The position numbers were made by a program, and so were the translations under genes. Below the pieces are notes generated by a model, which saw only the letters and a program-made list of their open reading frames with translations, was not told where the DNA came from and made no database searches. From Porticoccus sp. (GTDB taxonomy: Bacteria > Pseudomonadota > Gammaproteobacteria > Pseudomonadales > Porticoccaceae): 16,569 bases of DNA. How positions within the stretch are numbered: position 1 is the stretch's first letter; each line of letters opens with the position of its first letter. Shown piece after piece: positions 1 to 7,141 of the stretch. Location: assembly GCA_002685455.1 (NCBI GenBank), contig NYXF01000033.1:25043-41611 (forward strand), in the 5' to 3' direction.

Positions 1-438
1 AGTCTCTTAACTGGGATTCTAGTAATGACAATACTTTGGGTCCTGGGTGTTGACTACCCAGTTATGTGGGGGTTTTTTGCATTACTGCTTAATTTTATCC
101 CCACAATTGGCTCAATAATTGCAGCTATCCCCGCAATTTTATTATCTTTAATTCAATTAGGCTCTTTTACAGCTATTTGTGTTGCATTTTGTTATCTAAT
201 AATAAATATTTTCATAGGTAACCTACTTGAACCAAGACTTATGGGTAGAGGGCTTGATTTGTCACCTTTAGTTGTTTTTCTGTCGTTAGTTTTTTGGGGA
301 TGGCTTTTAGGTCCTGTTGGTATGCTGCTCTCTATTCCACTCACAATAATGATTAAGATAGCATTAGATAACGATGAAAATACACGTTGGATAAGCATCA
401 TGCTGGGATCTGGAAACAAGACGTTGAGATCAAAATAA
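1..438 (+). CDS. AI-2E family transporter (PerM/YdiK/TqsA type), C-terminal part
   Basis: Polytopic inner-membrane protein cut by the left edge. The reading frame is open from base 1, so the ATG at 25 is internal and about 145 C-terminal residues are visible. They contain several strongly hydrophobic segments and the family's C-terminal signature: an N-F-I-P-x-I-G-S stretch, then N-L-L-E-P-R-L-M-G-R-G, then L-S-P-L-V-V and W-G-W-L-L-G-P-V-G-M-L-L-S-I-P-L-T. Family members have been linked to AI-2 export, Na+/H+ antiport or general efflux, and the substrate cannot be read from this fragment. The stop at 436-438 is only three bases from the stop of convergent selO, so the two transcripts probably overlap at their 3' ends. 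The family call is firm; the substrate is unknown. Confidence 0.9.
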   Translation, partial: SLLTGILVMTILWVLGVDYPVMWGFFALLLNFIPTIGSIIAAIPAILLSLIQLGSFTAICVAFCYLIINIFIGNLLEPRLMGRGLDLSPLVVFLSLVFWGWLLGPVGMLLSIPLTIMIKIALDNDENTRWISIMLGSGNKTLRSK

Positions 439-441
439 CTA

Positions 442-1908
442 CTATGACGAACAGTTTATACTTATTTCTTTGCTCCATTCAGGGGGATGTCTTGCATATT
501 CCTCACATTCAGGATTTTCATCATACGGCGATTGCAATAACTTTAGCATACGACTAATCTCTGAATAGTCTTTATTAGTTTCAGCTTTCTGAATAGCTAT
601 CTCAGCCATATAGTTTCGAAGGATATATTTTGGGTTATGTTTTACCATCTTTTTTTTTCGCTCGTCATCATTTTGTGGTTCTGCAGTTAATCGTTTCTGA
701 TATTGATTTATCCAATCATCTAATTCATTTTGCTTTATTAGTAACTGCTTGAGATGCTGATGGTTGCCATTTGGTTTAAAAAAACATAAACGTCTAAAAA
801 AAATAGTATAATCAACTTGATATATTTCAAGAATTTTCAATAACTCGTCTATTAAATTTTGGTCAGTTCCTTTTTTGATTTCAAGGCCTAACTTTTGCCT
901 GTACAGTTGCAATAATGTAACGGTAAATATAGGTTGATATTCCTCAAGTATTGATTTGAGTTGTTCATTGTCTATAAGGCTTGTCAATGCACTTGCCAGT
1001 GCATTGCAATTCCATAAACCTATACCAGGCTGATTTTTAAAAGAATAACGACCATAGCTATCCGAATGATTACAGACAAAGTTTGAGTCATAATTGTCCA
1101 TAAATCCAAATGGACCATAATCTAAGGTCTCCCCAAGAATAGACATGTTATCGGTATTCATCACACCATGAGAAAATCCTACAGACTGCCATTTTGCTAT
1201 CGTTTTTGCTGTTTTATGTACTATAAATCTAAACATTTGACTATAACGGTCTTCACTTTTTTTAAATATGGGAAGGTGTTGTTCAATTATGTGCTCAGCA
1301 AGTTTTTTAATACACTTATATTGATGCGTATGATGGAAATACTCAAAAGAGCCAAACCTTATGTGTGACCTAGCTAAACGAACTAGAAGTGCTGCATGCT
1401 CGATCTTTTCCCTATATACAGGCTCTTCACTAGAAAAGATGCTTAGCGCCCTAGTTGTTTCAATACCTAGCGCATGCATGGCCTCACTGCAAAGATACTC
1501 TCTTATACTAGATCTCAATACCGATCGACCGTCACCAAATCTAGAATAAGGGGTTTTTCCTGCTCCTTTGAGGTAAAAATCCCACTTTCCCATTGCACCT
1601 TCAATTTCCCCAATAAGTAGTCCTCTTCCGTCTCCTAATTCTGGCGAATAAACCCCAAACTGATGTCCACTATAGACCATAGCAAGAGGAGCACATCCCT
1701 TGGGTAGATTATTTCCTGAACACAAATCGATAAACCATGGTGAAATCTTATCTTCTGAATTTATCTGATCTTCAGATATGCCTAGCATACTTAGCCCAGC
1801 GACATTGATATTTACCATATGTGGATTTAGGAGTCCTGTTGGCTCAACTTTTGAAAAAAACTCTTTACCTAACCGAGCGAAAGTATTGTTAAAATTTAGA
1901 ATTTTCAA
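442..1908 (-). CDS. selO: Protein adenylyltransferase SelO (YdiU/UPF0061)
   Basis: Pseudokinase-fold enzyme that transfers AMP from ATP to Ser/Thr/Tyr of target proteins, with a role in redox stress in the family. At 488 residues it is close to E. coli YdiU (about 478). Visible motifs are G-H-Q-F-G-V (81-86), L-G-D-G-R-G (91-96), L-K-G-A-G-K-T-P-Y-S-R (113-123), and H-G-V-M-N-T-D-N-M-S (247-256) followed by D-Y-G-P-F-G-F (263-269). By family knowledge D253 is the general base and N254/D263 bind the metal. The C-terminus is Cys-Ser-Ser, placing Cys486 where eukaryotic SelO has selenocysteine. The start is TTG (1906-1908): the residues just after it, L-N-F-N-N-T-F-A-R-L-G, belong to the conserved N-terminus, and no ATG lies before residue 31. 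It sits 43 bp downstream of yciH on the same strand, probably in one operon. Confidence 0.96.
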   Translation of the reverse strand: MKILNFNNTFARLGKEFFSKVEPTGLLNPHMVNINVAGLSMLGISEDQINSEDKISPWFIDLCSGNNLPKGCAPLAMVYSGHQFGVYSPELGDGRGLLIGEIEGAMGKWDFYLKGAGKTPYSRFGDGRSVLRSSIREYLCSEAMHALGIETTRALSIFSSEEPVYREKIEHAALLVRLARSHIRFGSFEYFHHTHQYKCIKKLAEHIIEQHLPIFKKSEDRYSQMFRFIVHKTAKTIAKWQSVGFSHGVMNTDNMSILGETLDYGPFGFMDNYDSNFVCNHSDSYGRYSFKNQPGIGLWNCNALASALTSLIDNEQLKSILEEYQPIFTVTLLQLYRQKLGLEIKKGTDQNLIDELLKILEIYQVDYTIFFRRLCFFKPNGNHQHLKQLLIKQNELDDWINQYQKRLTAEPQNDDERKKKMVKHNPKYILRNYMAEIAIQKAETNKDYSEISRMLKLLQSPYDENPECEEYARHPPEWSKEISINCSS

Positions 1909-1951
1909 TATGGTCCACTTCTAGTTATTAAAATCAATAATTATTATTTAT

Positions 1952-2263
1952 TCACCTCACTGAGTAACCTAATCGCTTTAGATAATTAAGCACCTTTTCT
2001 TTATGATCACCCTGAATTTCGATGATATTATTTTTTATAGAGCCCCCGCTGCTACAATTCCTCTTTAAATTTTTTGCTAGTTTCTTTAGATCGTTTTCTG
2101 CGGTATAAAGCCCAGAAATAGTTGTAACACCATTACCTCTTCTCCCCTTAGTTTCGAAGCTAATTTTAGCGATACCCTCATCGAACTTTTCTACTTTTTG
2201 TGGTTTAGTTAATTTTAATGACCCTTGTTCTGTTGAATATACCAACCGTGTATGATCTCTCAT
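1952..2263 (-). CDS. yciH: YciH, SUI1/eIF1-type translation initiation factor
   Basis: Small bacterial homologue of eIF1, thought to influence start-site fidelity on the 30S subunit. The chosen start (ATG at 2261-2263) gives 103 residues, against about 108 in E. coli. The protein begins M-R-D-H-T-R-L-V-Y-S-T-E, matching the family's R-L-V-Y-S-T-E opening. It has the SUI1 core K-G-R-R-G-N-G-V-T-T-I-S-G, then C-S-S-G-G-S and I-E-I-Q-G-D near the C-terminus. A GGA lies about 8 nt upstream of the chosen ATG. Longer starts at 2275 (ATG) or 2305 would add residues absent from the family, though 2275 cannot be excluded. It is the first gene of a probable yciH-selO unit and diverges from the unknown gene at 2514. 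Confidence 0.9.
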   Translation of the reverse strand: MRDHTRLVYSTEQGSLKLTKPQKVEKFDEGIAKISFETKGRRGNGVTTISGLYTAENDLKKLAKNLKRNCSSGGSIKNNIIEIQGDHKEKVLNYLKRLGYSVR

Positions 2264-2284
2264 TAAAAAATCCATTGTTGAAAA

Positions 2285-2313
2285 TATATAGTTTAAAATA
2301 AACAATTAAGTAA
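2285..2313 (-). promoter_or_regulatory. Candidate promoter for yciH-selO
   Basis: On the minus strand TTACTT (2313-2308) and TATATA (2290-2285) are separated by exactly 17 nt. Transcription would start near 2278, leaving a leader of about 15 nt before the yciH ATG at 2263. The surrounding DNA is so AT-rich that such matches arise easily by chance, so this is tentative. Confidence 0.3.
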
Positions 2314-2355
2314 GAATATAGAAATTTCTTAGTATTAAATAAATAAAATTTTTGT

Positions 2356-2395
2356 TCACTATAATAAATAATAATCAATTTTATTATTTTAGTGA
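2356..2395. repeat. Interrupted AT-rich inverted repeat with a TATAAT box
   Basis: The arms TCACTA (2356-2361) and TAGTGA (2390-2395) are perfect inverted repeats. After one mismatched pair they continue inward with AATAA pairing with TTATT. The left arm overlaps a perfect TATAAT at 2360-2365, in plus orientation toward the gene at 2514, but no good -35 is found 16-18 nt upstream. It could be an operator in the yciH/2514 divergent region, or base-composition noise. Without a T-run or GC-rich stem it is unlikely to be a terminator. Confidence 0.4.
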
Positions 2396-2397
2396 CA

Positions 2398-2472
2398 TTA
2401 GCGCTTTTGTGCTAAGGTCTTTCGGGTAACAATGGGTACAAGATTGAAAAATTTGGATTTCTAATTCTTGTA
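2398..2472 (+). promoter_or_regulatory. Structured leader upstream of the unknown gene at 2514
   Basis: Two hairpins precede the gene. The first is a 7-bp stem, TTAGCGC with GTGCTAA (2398-2404 / 2409-2415, one G-U pair), closed by a TTTT loop. The second pairs TACAAGA (2437-2443) with TCTTGTA (2466-2472). An alternative pairing of CAAGAT (2439-2444) with ATCTTG (2472-2477) excludes part of that stem, so two mutually exclusive folds are possible. The stretch is more GC-balanced than its flanks. I recognise no known riboswitch or small RNA, and a regulatory role is inferred only from the folding. Confidence 0.35.
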
Positions 2473-2513
2473 TCTTGGAATGACTGTCAGGCTGAAAATT
2501 TAGGGAGAGTTTT

Positions 2514-2837
2514 GTGACGTTGGTATCAAGATTACTTGGTAAAAGTTCACCGTATATTTTTAATCTAGTTTACGATATAGATGTTAGATTATTATTTATA
2601 GAATTCTTAAACGATCCTTCCGACGAAAAACCATCATTGCGAATTATATTTCCTGAAATAAGTATGTACTCTGAGGCAAATCAAGCTGAATTTGATGATG
2701 ATGAATTGATGGATGATCTGGTTTCATTGGAGCAAATAAGCGATTCGAGAATTATCATCCTAACTTGCAAAAAAGAAATTACCATCGAATTGGCAGGTAA
2801 ACCGTTTGCGGAAAAATTAACCAGAAATAAGAATTAA
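2514..2837 (+). CDS. Unrecognised 107-residue protein
   Basis: I do not recognise this protein. The start is GTG at 2514, supported by a good Shine-Dalgarno (AGGGAGAG, 2502-2509) about 5 nt upstream. The first half is mixed hydrophobic (F-N-L-V-Y-D-I-D-V-R-L-L-F-I-E-F). The middle is strongly acidic, with D-D-D-E-L-M-D-D at about residues 61-68, and the C-terminus is basic (K-L-T-R-N-K-N). I see no signal peptide, transmembrane helix, cysteine or catalytic motif. It looks like a small soluble alpha/beta protein, perhaps a partner or adaptor, but that is a guess. It converges with the unknown gene at 2857-3198, only 19 bp away. Its good ribosome binding site and non-repetitive composition argue for a real gene. 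Confidence 0.6.
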   Translation: MTLVSRLLGKSSPYIFNLVYDIDVRLLFIEFLNDPSDEKPSLRIIFPEISMYSEANQAEFDDDELMDDLVSLEQISDSRIIILTCKKEITIELAGKPFAEKLTRNKN

Positions 2838-2856
2838 AAAATGTTTATAACTAAAA

Positions 2857-3198
2857 TTATTCTGAGGGGACGGGTTCAACAATATATTGACCATTCACTT
2901 CAACTAAGTGAAGCTGACATTCCAGATCTTCATAGTCAGGTACTTGCCCGGGTAAACCTGAAACTATCCTCCTGCCATTTTTTCTTAATTCAATTGCTGC
3001 TTTTCTTTGCTCCATATTTGTTGAGAAGGGAATAAATATTTTCTTTGCTGCTACTCTATTAATTTTTCTTATTCGAGCCCTCATTTTCTCTTTGTCTTCC
3101 CTACCGGCCGGAGTACCTTTATCCCATAACAGATTAGTGAATGGTTGATCTTTGATTTTAGCTCGTCGTGTTTGTTGATTCACATTTTTTTTTGTCAT
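2857..3198 (-). CDS. Unrecognised basic 113-residue protein
   Basis: I do not recognise the family. I start it at the ATG at 3196-3198, because GAGG lies at the right distance (about 7 nt) upstream; the longer TTG start at 3234 lacks such a site. The N-terminal two thirds is rich in Lys/Arg (M-T-K-K-N-V-N-Q-Q-T-R-R-A-K, then K-M-R-A-R-I-R-K-I-N-R-V-A-A-K-K) and could bind nucleic acid. The C-terminal third is acidic and ends in P-V-P-S-E. A central P-A-G-R-E-D-K-E-K-M segment is likely helical. No membrane segment or enzyme motif is visible. It is transcribed toward the gene at 2514-2837 and away from the integrase-like fragment. Possible readings are a small nucleic-acid-binding accessory protein or a phage-derived gene. 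Confidence 0.55.
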   Translation of the reverse strand: MTKKNVNQQTRRAKIKDQPFTNLLWDKGTPAGREDKEKMRARIRKINRVAAKKIFIPFSTNMEQRKAAIELRKNGRRIVSGLPGQVPDYEDLECQLHLVEVNGQYIVEPVPSE

Positions 3199-3392
3199 TT
3201 TAAACCTCATATTCGCTAAATGAATTAAATGCAAAAATATTGTTAAAAATATTTATAAAAAATTACTAACAGCATATTTGAGAAGGAAGATTATATTAAT
3301 GAAGACTATAAAAATCAATTTAGATTTGTTTGTTTTCAAAAAAATACAGCGAAGTTGGAAATTTTTTCATACAAGTTTTGAGCAAGCTTCGT

Positions 3393-3430
3393 TTGTTATG
3401 AATGCTATAGATTACTATAATTTTATAGTA
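3393..3430 (+). promoter_or_regulatory. Near-consensus promoter overlapped by an 18-bp inverted repeat
   Basis: TTGTTA (3393-3398) and a perfect TATAAT (3416-3421) are separated by exactly 17 nt, a strong sigma-70 match. Transcription would start near 3428, about 55 nt before the ATG at 3483. The -10 box lies inside the perfect inverted repeat TACTATAA-TT-TTATAGTA (3413-3430), where a repressor could sit. The rest of 3199-3482 is very AT-rich. Its one short open frame (3299-3523) has a fair ribosome binding site but no recognisable protein character. Confidence 0.5.
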
Positions 3431-3482
3431 TTTGTGTTATTATTCCATAATTTTTTCCATAAAAAAAAGGGTCTATGCCATC

Positions 3483-3908
3483 ATGGTCGATTTACCAAAA
3501 TATATTTCATCAAAAAAAGGTAGCCTTCATTATCAAAGAGCAATTCCCACGAAATTGCGTTCTGTTTCTAAAGCAAAGTATTATTTCTTTCCATTGGGAC
3601 TTACCCAGAAAGATAGCTCAGCAAAGATATTTAAAGCAACAAAAAGAGCAGCCCAAGGATTTAAATTGAGATGTAAGATGCTCGAAAATCTGAGTCAGCA
3701 GTCTATTCCTGAGTCTGAGTTAGATATGCTTTTTATGGAGATAATCAGAAGATCTGATGGACAGACTGGTTTATATGAATATGAAAAGTCGATATTTAAA
3801 GGCTCTTTTAAATTTTCTATTAAGGTAACTAAAAAATTGGCTGATATAAACGATAATCAAAATAATTTTAACAAAAAAGGAAAAATGAGGGTAACAGGAG
3901 TCACCTAA
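3483..3908 (+). CDS. Integrase-like N-terminal arm only (possible mobile-element remnant)
   Basis: A 141-residue protein from ATG 3483, with AAGGG about 11 nt upstream. Its opening (K-Y-I-S-S-K-K-G-S-L-H-Y-Q-R-A-I-P-T-K-L-R, then F-P-L-G-L, then K-A-T-K-R-A-A) follows the pattern of the N-terminal arm of some tyrosine recombinases: a short strand pair, R-x-I-P-x-x-L-R, a phrase like S-L-G-T, then a helix. No catalytic domain follows (no R...H-x-x-R...Y) in this frame, and only 116 bp remain before rnr. The last 40 residues are Lys/Asn-rich and low in information. It may be a decayed integrase, or a stand-alone small protein that kept this fold. The intact frame and its promoter leave expression possible. 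The integrase link rests on a short motif. Confidence 0.5.
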   Translation: MVDLPKYISSKKGSLHYQRAIPTKLRSVSKAKYYFFPLGLTQKDSSAKIFKATKRAAQGFKLRCKMLENLSQQSIPESELDMLFMEIIRRSDGQTGLYEYEKSIFKGSFKFSIKVTKKLADINDNQNNFNKKGKMRVTGVT

Positions 3909-4024
3909 CAATTCATTTTGTTCATACGTTGGTTAATTTTAAGGCAATATGTTTTCATGTCAGTAAAAAATTTTAAACTAAATTAATTATACTTTAATTT
4001 TTCTATCATTAAGCAGAAGCAATA

Positions 4025-6259
4025 ATGAAAAAACATATCATCAAAGATTTATTTTCACAAAGAGAGGCCGACAAATATGACAACCCTATACCTAGTCGAG
4101 AATACATACTAGATTTTCTCTCATTAAGTTCTAGCCCCTTAACATATGATGATCTATGCGAAAAATTAAATATTAAAGATGAGCATTCATATGAGGCTAT
4201 TAGGCGTAGATTGAGAGCTATGGAAAGAGATTGTCAAATAAAAAAAAATCGAAGTAACGCGTATGTTACCTTACAGCAAGTTAAGTTAGTTAGAGGAAGA
4301 GTTATTGGCCATCCAGATGGCTTCGGTTTCGTTACACTGAATACTGAAGAGAGCGACTTATATCTACCAAAAAAACAAATGAAAAAAGTTTTGGATGGCG
4401 ATGAGGTTCTCGTAAGAATATCTGGAAAAAATCAACGTAGCCGGAAAGAAGCTATTATTATTGAGGTTTTAGAGCATAGAACGAAAAGTGTAGTAGGTCG
4501 CTTGTTTGTCGAGAGTAATATAAAATTTGTTAGACCGGATAATCCAAAAATATCACAAGATATCATTATTCCTAAGGGTCAAGAAAATAATGCAATATCA
4601 GGTCAAGTTGTAATAGTTAACATCAATAAACAACCAAACGAGAAAAATTTACCCACTGGTAACATCATAAAGATTCTTGGCAGCCATCTAGCACCTGGGA
4701 TAGAAATTGATATCGCTATCAATAATTATGGTATTCCAGTTGATTGGCCACAAAAGGTTTTAGACGAAATAGAATCTATTGGAGATAAAGTACTTGATAG
4801 AGATAAAAAATATAGGGTAGATCTACGGCATCTGCCGTTTGTGACAATTGATGGAGAGGATGCAAGAGATTTCGATGACGCTGTTTATTGTGAGCTTGGA
4901 CCAAATAGCACAAAAAAACTCTTTGTCGCAGTTGCGGATGTATCTTATTATGTGCCAGTAGCAACTGCGTTAGATCAAGAGGCTTGTGAAAGAGGCAATT
5001 CTGTATATTTTCCAAAATATGTTGTTCCTATGTTGCCAGAAGAGTTATCAAATGGTTTATGTTCGCTAAAACCTAACTTAGATCGATTGACTTTAGTTTG
5101 TGAAATGATACTTGATAAAACTGGAGCAGTTTCCCGTTACAACTTCTTCGAGGGGCTTATAAATTCTCAAGCAAGATTAACATATAATCAGGTTAGTAAA
5201 ATTATTTCTCAAAGAAAAAAATTTACCAGTGGTATTCGAAAACAATATAATTCAGTTTTAAAAAACATAGATGCTTTGACAGATCTTTATTCCGATTTGT
5301 CAGATTCAAGAGACCAGAGGGGTTCTGTTGAATTTGAATCACAAGAATCTCAGATAGTTTTTGATGCAAAAAAGAAAATTAAGGAAATACTTCCAGTTGA
5401 GAGAAATCAGGCTCACAAATTAATAGAAGAATGTATGCTCTGCGCAAATGTTTGTGCTGCCAAATTTTTGAAAAAAAATAAAATGCCTGCATTATATCGT
5501 GTTCATCCACAGCCCAAAGATGAAAAGATAGAGAATCTCAAAGAGTTTCTTGGTGGTTTAGGTATAGATTTCCCTGGTTGTGGGACAGACCCTAAAGATT
5601 ATCAACGTATCCTAGGTGATATGAAAAAACGTTTAGACGGCACAATAATCCAATCATTAGTATTAAGATCAATGAATAGAGCAATATATACGCCTGAGAG
5701 CGATCGGCACTTTGGTTTAAATTATCCAGAATATACCCATTTTACCTCACCTATTCGACGGTACCCCGATTTATTGGTGCACAGAGCAATTAGATATCTG
5801 ATAAGAAAAAAATCAAAAACCCCTAAAACTCCTTTGACAGATAGTTTACCAATATCAGATCTGACCGAGATTTACCCTTATGACAAAAATCAGCTCATAT
5901 CTTTTGGAGAGCAATGTTCCTTAACAGAAAGAAGAGCAGATGATGCTACTAGAGATGTTATAAATTGGCTCAAATGTGAATTTTTATCATCACGTATTGG
6001 AGAGAAGTTTGATGGGGTTATATCTACTGTGACCGGGTTCGGTTTATTTGTTCAGCTTGATAACATGTTTGTCGAGGGGCTGATTCACGTAACTAGTTTA
6101 CCAAAAGATTTTTATTACTTCGAAGAGGACCGCCATCGTCTGGTGGGAGAGAAAACCGGCAAAATTTTTTGTCTTGGCGATAAATTGAAAGTTAGAGTAA
6201 TTAAGGTTGAACTTAGTAAAAGAAAAATTGATTTTGAGCTGATAAAAAACTACCAATGA
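4025..6259 (+). CDS. rnr: Ribonuclease R
   Basis: Processive 3'-to-5' exoribonuclease that degrades structured RNA, active in rRNA quality control, trans-translation-linked mRNA decay and cold or stationary-phase adaptation. Order in the 744 residues: N-terminal winged-helix region (about 20-75, with L-T-Y-D-D-L-C-E-K-L), cold-shock-type domains (about 90-240), RNB catalytic domain, and an S1 domain (about 659-735, G-F-G-L-F-V-Q-L-D and E-G-L-I-H-V-T-S-L). The RNB metal-binding aspartates are D276, D282, D284 and D285 in D-G-E-D-A-R-D-F-D-D, with the same spacing as in E. coli. T-S-P-I-R-R-Y-P-D-L (574-583) is also present. The protein ends soon after S1 and lacks the Lys-rich tail of the 813-residue E. 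coli enzyme. The ribosome binding site is weak (AGAAG). A TATACT at 3988-3993 could be its -10, but I see no matching -35. Confidence 0.97.
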   Translation: MKKHIIKDLFSQREADKYDNPIPSREYILDFLSLSSSPLTYDDLCEKLNIKDEHSYEAIRRRLRAMERDCQIKKNRSNAYVTLQQVKLVRGRVIGHPDGFGFVTLNTEESDLYLPKKQMKKVLDGDEVLVRISGKNQRSRKEAIIIEVLEHRTKSVVGRLFVESNIKFVRPDNPKISQDIIIPKGQENNAISGQVVIVNINKQPNEKNLPTGNIIKILGSHLAPGIEIDIAINNYGIPVDWPQKVLDEIESIGDKVLDRDKKYRVDLRHLPFVTIDGEDARDFDDAVYCELGPNSTKKLFVAVADVSYYVPVATALDQEACERGNSVYFPKYVVPMLPEELSNGLCSLKPNLDRLTLVCEMILDKTGAVSRYNFFEGLINSQARLTYNQVSKIISQRKKFTSGIRKQYNSVLKNIDALTDLYSDLSDSRDQRGSVEFESQESQIVFDAKKKIKEILPVERNQAHKLIEECMLCANVCAAKFLKKNKMPALYRVHPQPKDEKIENLKEFLGGLGIDFPGCGTDPKDYQRILGDMKKRLDGTIIQSLVLRSMNRAIYTPESDRHFGLNYPEYTHFTSPIRRYPDLLVHRAIRYLIRKKSKTPKTPLTDSLPISDLTEIYPYDKNQLISFGEQCSLTERRADDATRDVINWLKCEFLSSRIGEKFDGVISTVTGFGLFVQLDNMFVEGLIHVTSLPKDFYYFEEDRHRLVGEKTGKIFCLGDKLKVRVIKVELSKRKIDFELIKNYQ

Positions 6260-6367
6260 AATAATAAATAATTAAAGTTTTGGGAAAAAGATTAAAAAAA
6301 TAAGTCAAGACCAGAGCCAAAATTAGAACTTAAAATAATTTAAACTTTATATCGAGGCAGGCCAAAA

Positions 6368-7141
6368 ATGATTAAAAATAAAAATGATGTTCGATACAGT
6401 TGGCTATTTGGGTTACATGCCGTCTATCCTGTATTGAAAACTTCTGGCTCGAAAATCAAGGAACTAAGAGTTCAAAAAGGACGGGATGATCAAAGATTTA
6501 AAAAAATTATAAATCTAGCTGAACTACAAGATATATCGATTTTTTGGGTTACTCGCTCAGATTTAGATGAGTTATCTGGTGGCTCTCATCAAGGCGTGGC
6601 AGCTTTATGTGAAAATACCAAGGTCTATGACGAGAGTTATTTGTTTGAGTTGATAGATAATTTGGAAAAAATTCCTTTTTTATTAATTTTGGATAGCTTG
6701 ACTGACCCTCATAATCTTGGCGCTTGTATGCGTTCGGCAGAAGCCGCTGGGATTCAAGCTGTTATTATTCCTAAGAATAATGCTGTTGGAATAACACCAG
6801 TGGTGCAGAAAGTTGCTTGCGGTGCTACAGAATTTATTCCTCTGATTGTCGTAACGAATTTATCTAGGACCTTAAAGTGCCTACAAGATAAAGGTATTTG
6901 GGTTATTGGCACTGCTGGTGAAGCTGAAAATGAATTGTATGACACTGACTTGCAAGGGCCGCTTGCCCTAGTAATGGGCGCTGAAGAGAAGGGTATGAGA
7001 AGACTTACAAGAGAAAATTGCGATATCCTTGTTAAGATTCCTATGATGGGGCTCATTAATAGCTTAAATGTTTCAGTTGCCACAGGGATTTGTTTATTTG
7101 AGGCTACAAGGCAGAGAAAGAAAAGGCAAACTAAGGTATGA
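6368..7141 (+). CDS. rlmB: 23S rRNA (guanosine-2'-O-)-methyltransferase RlmB (Gm2251)
   Basis: SPOUT-class enzyme that uses S-adenosylmethionine to methylate the ribose of G2251 in the peptidyl-transferase P-loop of 23S rRNA. At 257 residues it is near the usual length (E. coli about 243). The N-terminal substrate-binding domain starts with W-L-F-G-L-H-A-V. The three SpoU motifs are D-P-H-N-L-G-A-C-M-R-S-A (113-124), L-A-L-V-M-G-A-E-E-K-G-M-R, and I-P-M-M-G-L-I-N-S-L-N-V-S-V-A (224-238). The last forms the trefoil-knot cofactor site. It lies 108 bp after rnr, the conserved gammaproteobacterial order, and overlaps the next gene by four bases (ATGA), implying translational coupling. A CGAGG just upstream of the ATG is the likely ribosome binding site. 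Confidence 0.95.
   Translation: MIKNKNDVRYSWLFGLHAVYPVLKTSGSKIKELRVQKGRDDQRFKKIINLAELQDISIFWVTRSDLDELSGGSHQGVAALCENTKVYDESYLFELIDNLEKIPFLLILDSLTDPHNLGACMRSAEAAGIQAVIIPKNNAVGITPVVQKVACGATEFIPLIVVTNLSRTLKCLQDKGIWVIGTAGEAENELYDTDLQGPLALVMGAEEKGMRRLTRENCDILVKIPMMGLINSLNVSVATGICLFEATRQRKKRQTKV

Noticed and set aside
2868..2880. GGTTCAAC resembling a tRNA T-arm
   Set aside because: No matching acceptor, anticodon or D arms are found around it, and it lies in the end of a coding frame.
2842..3035. Plus-strand frame directly after the stop at 2837
   Set aside because: It is antisense to the 2857-3198 gene, which has the better ribosome binding site and protein-like composition.
3299..3523. Open frame of 74 codons with GGAAG upstream of its ATG
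   Set aside because: The protein is Phe/Lys/Ile-rich as expected from random AT-rich DNA, it overlaps the start of the 3483 gene, and no motif is visible.
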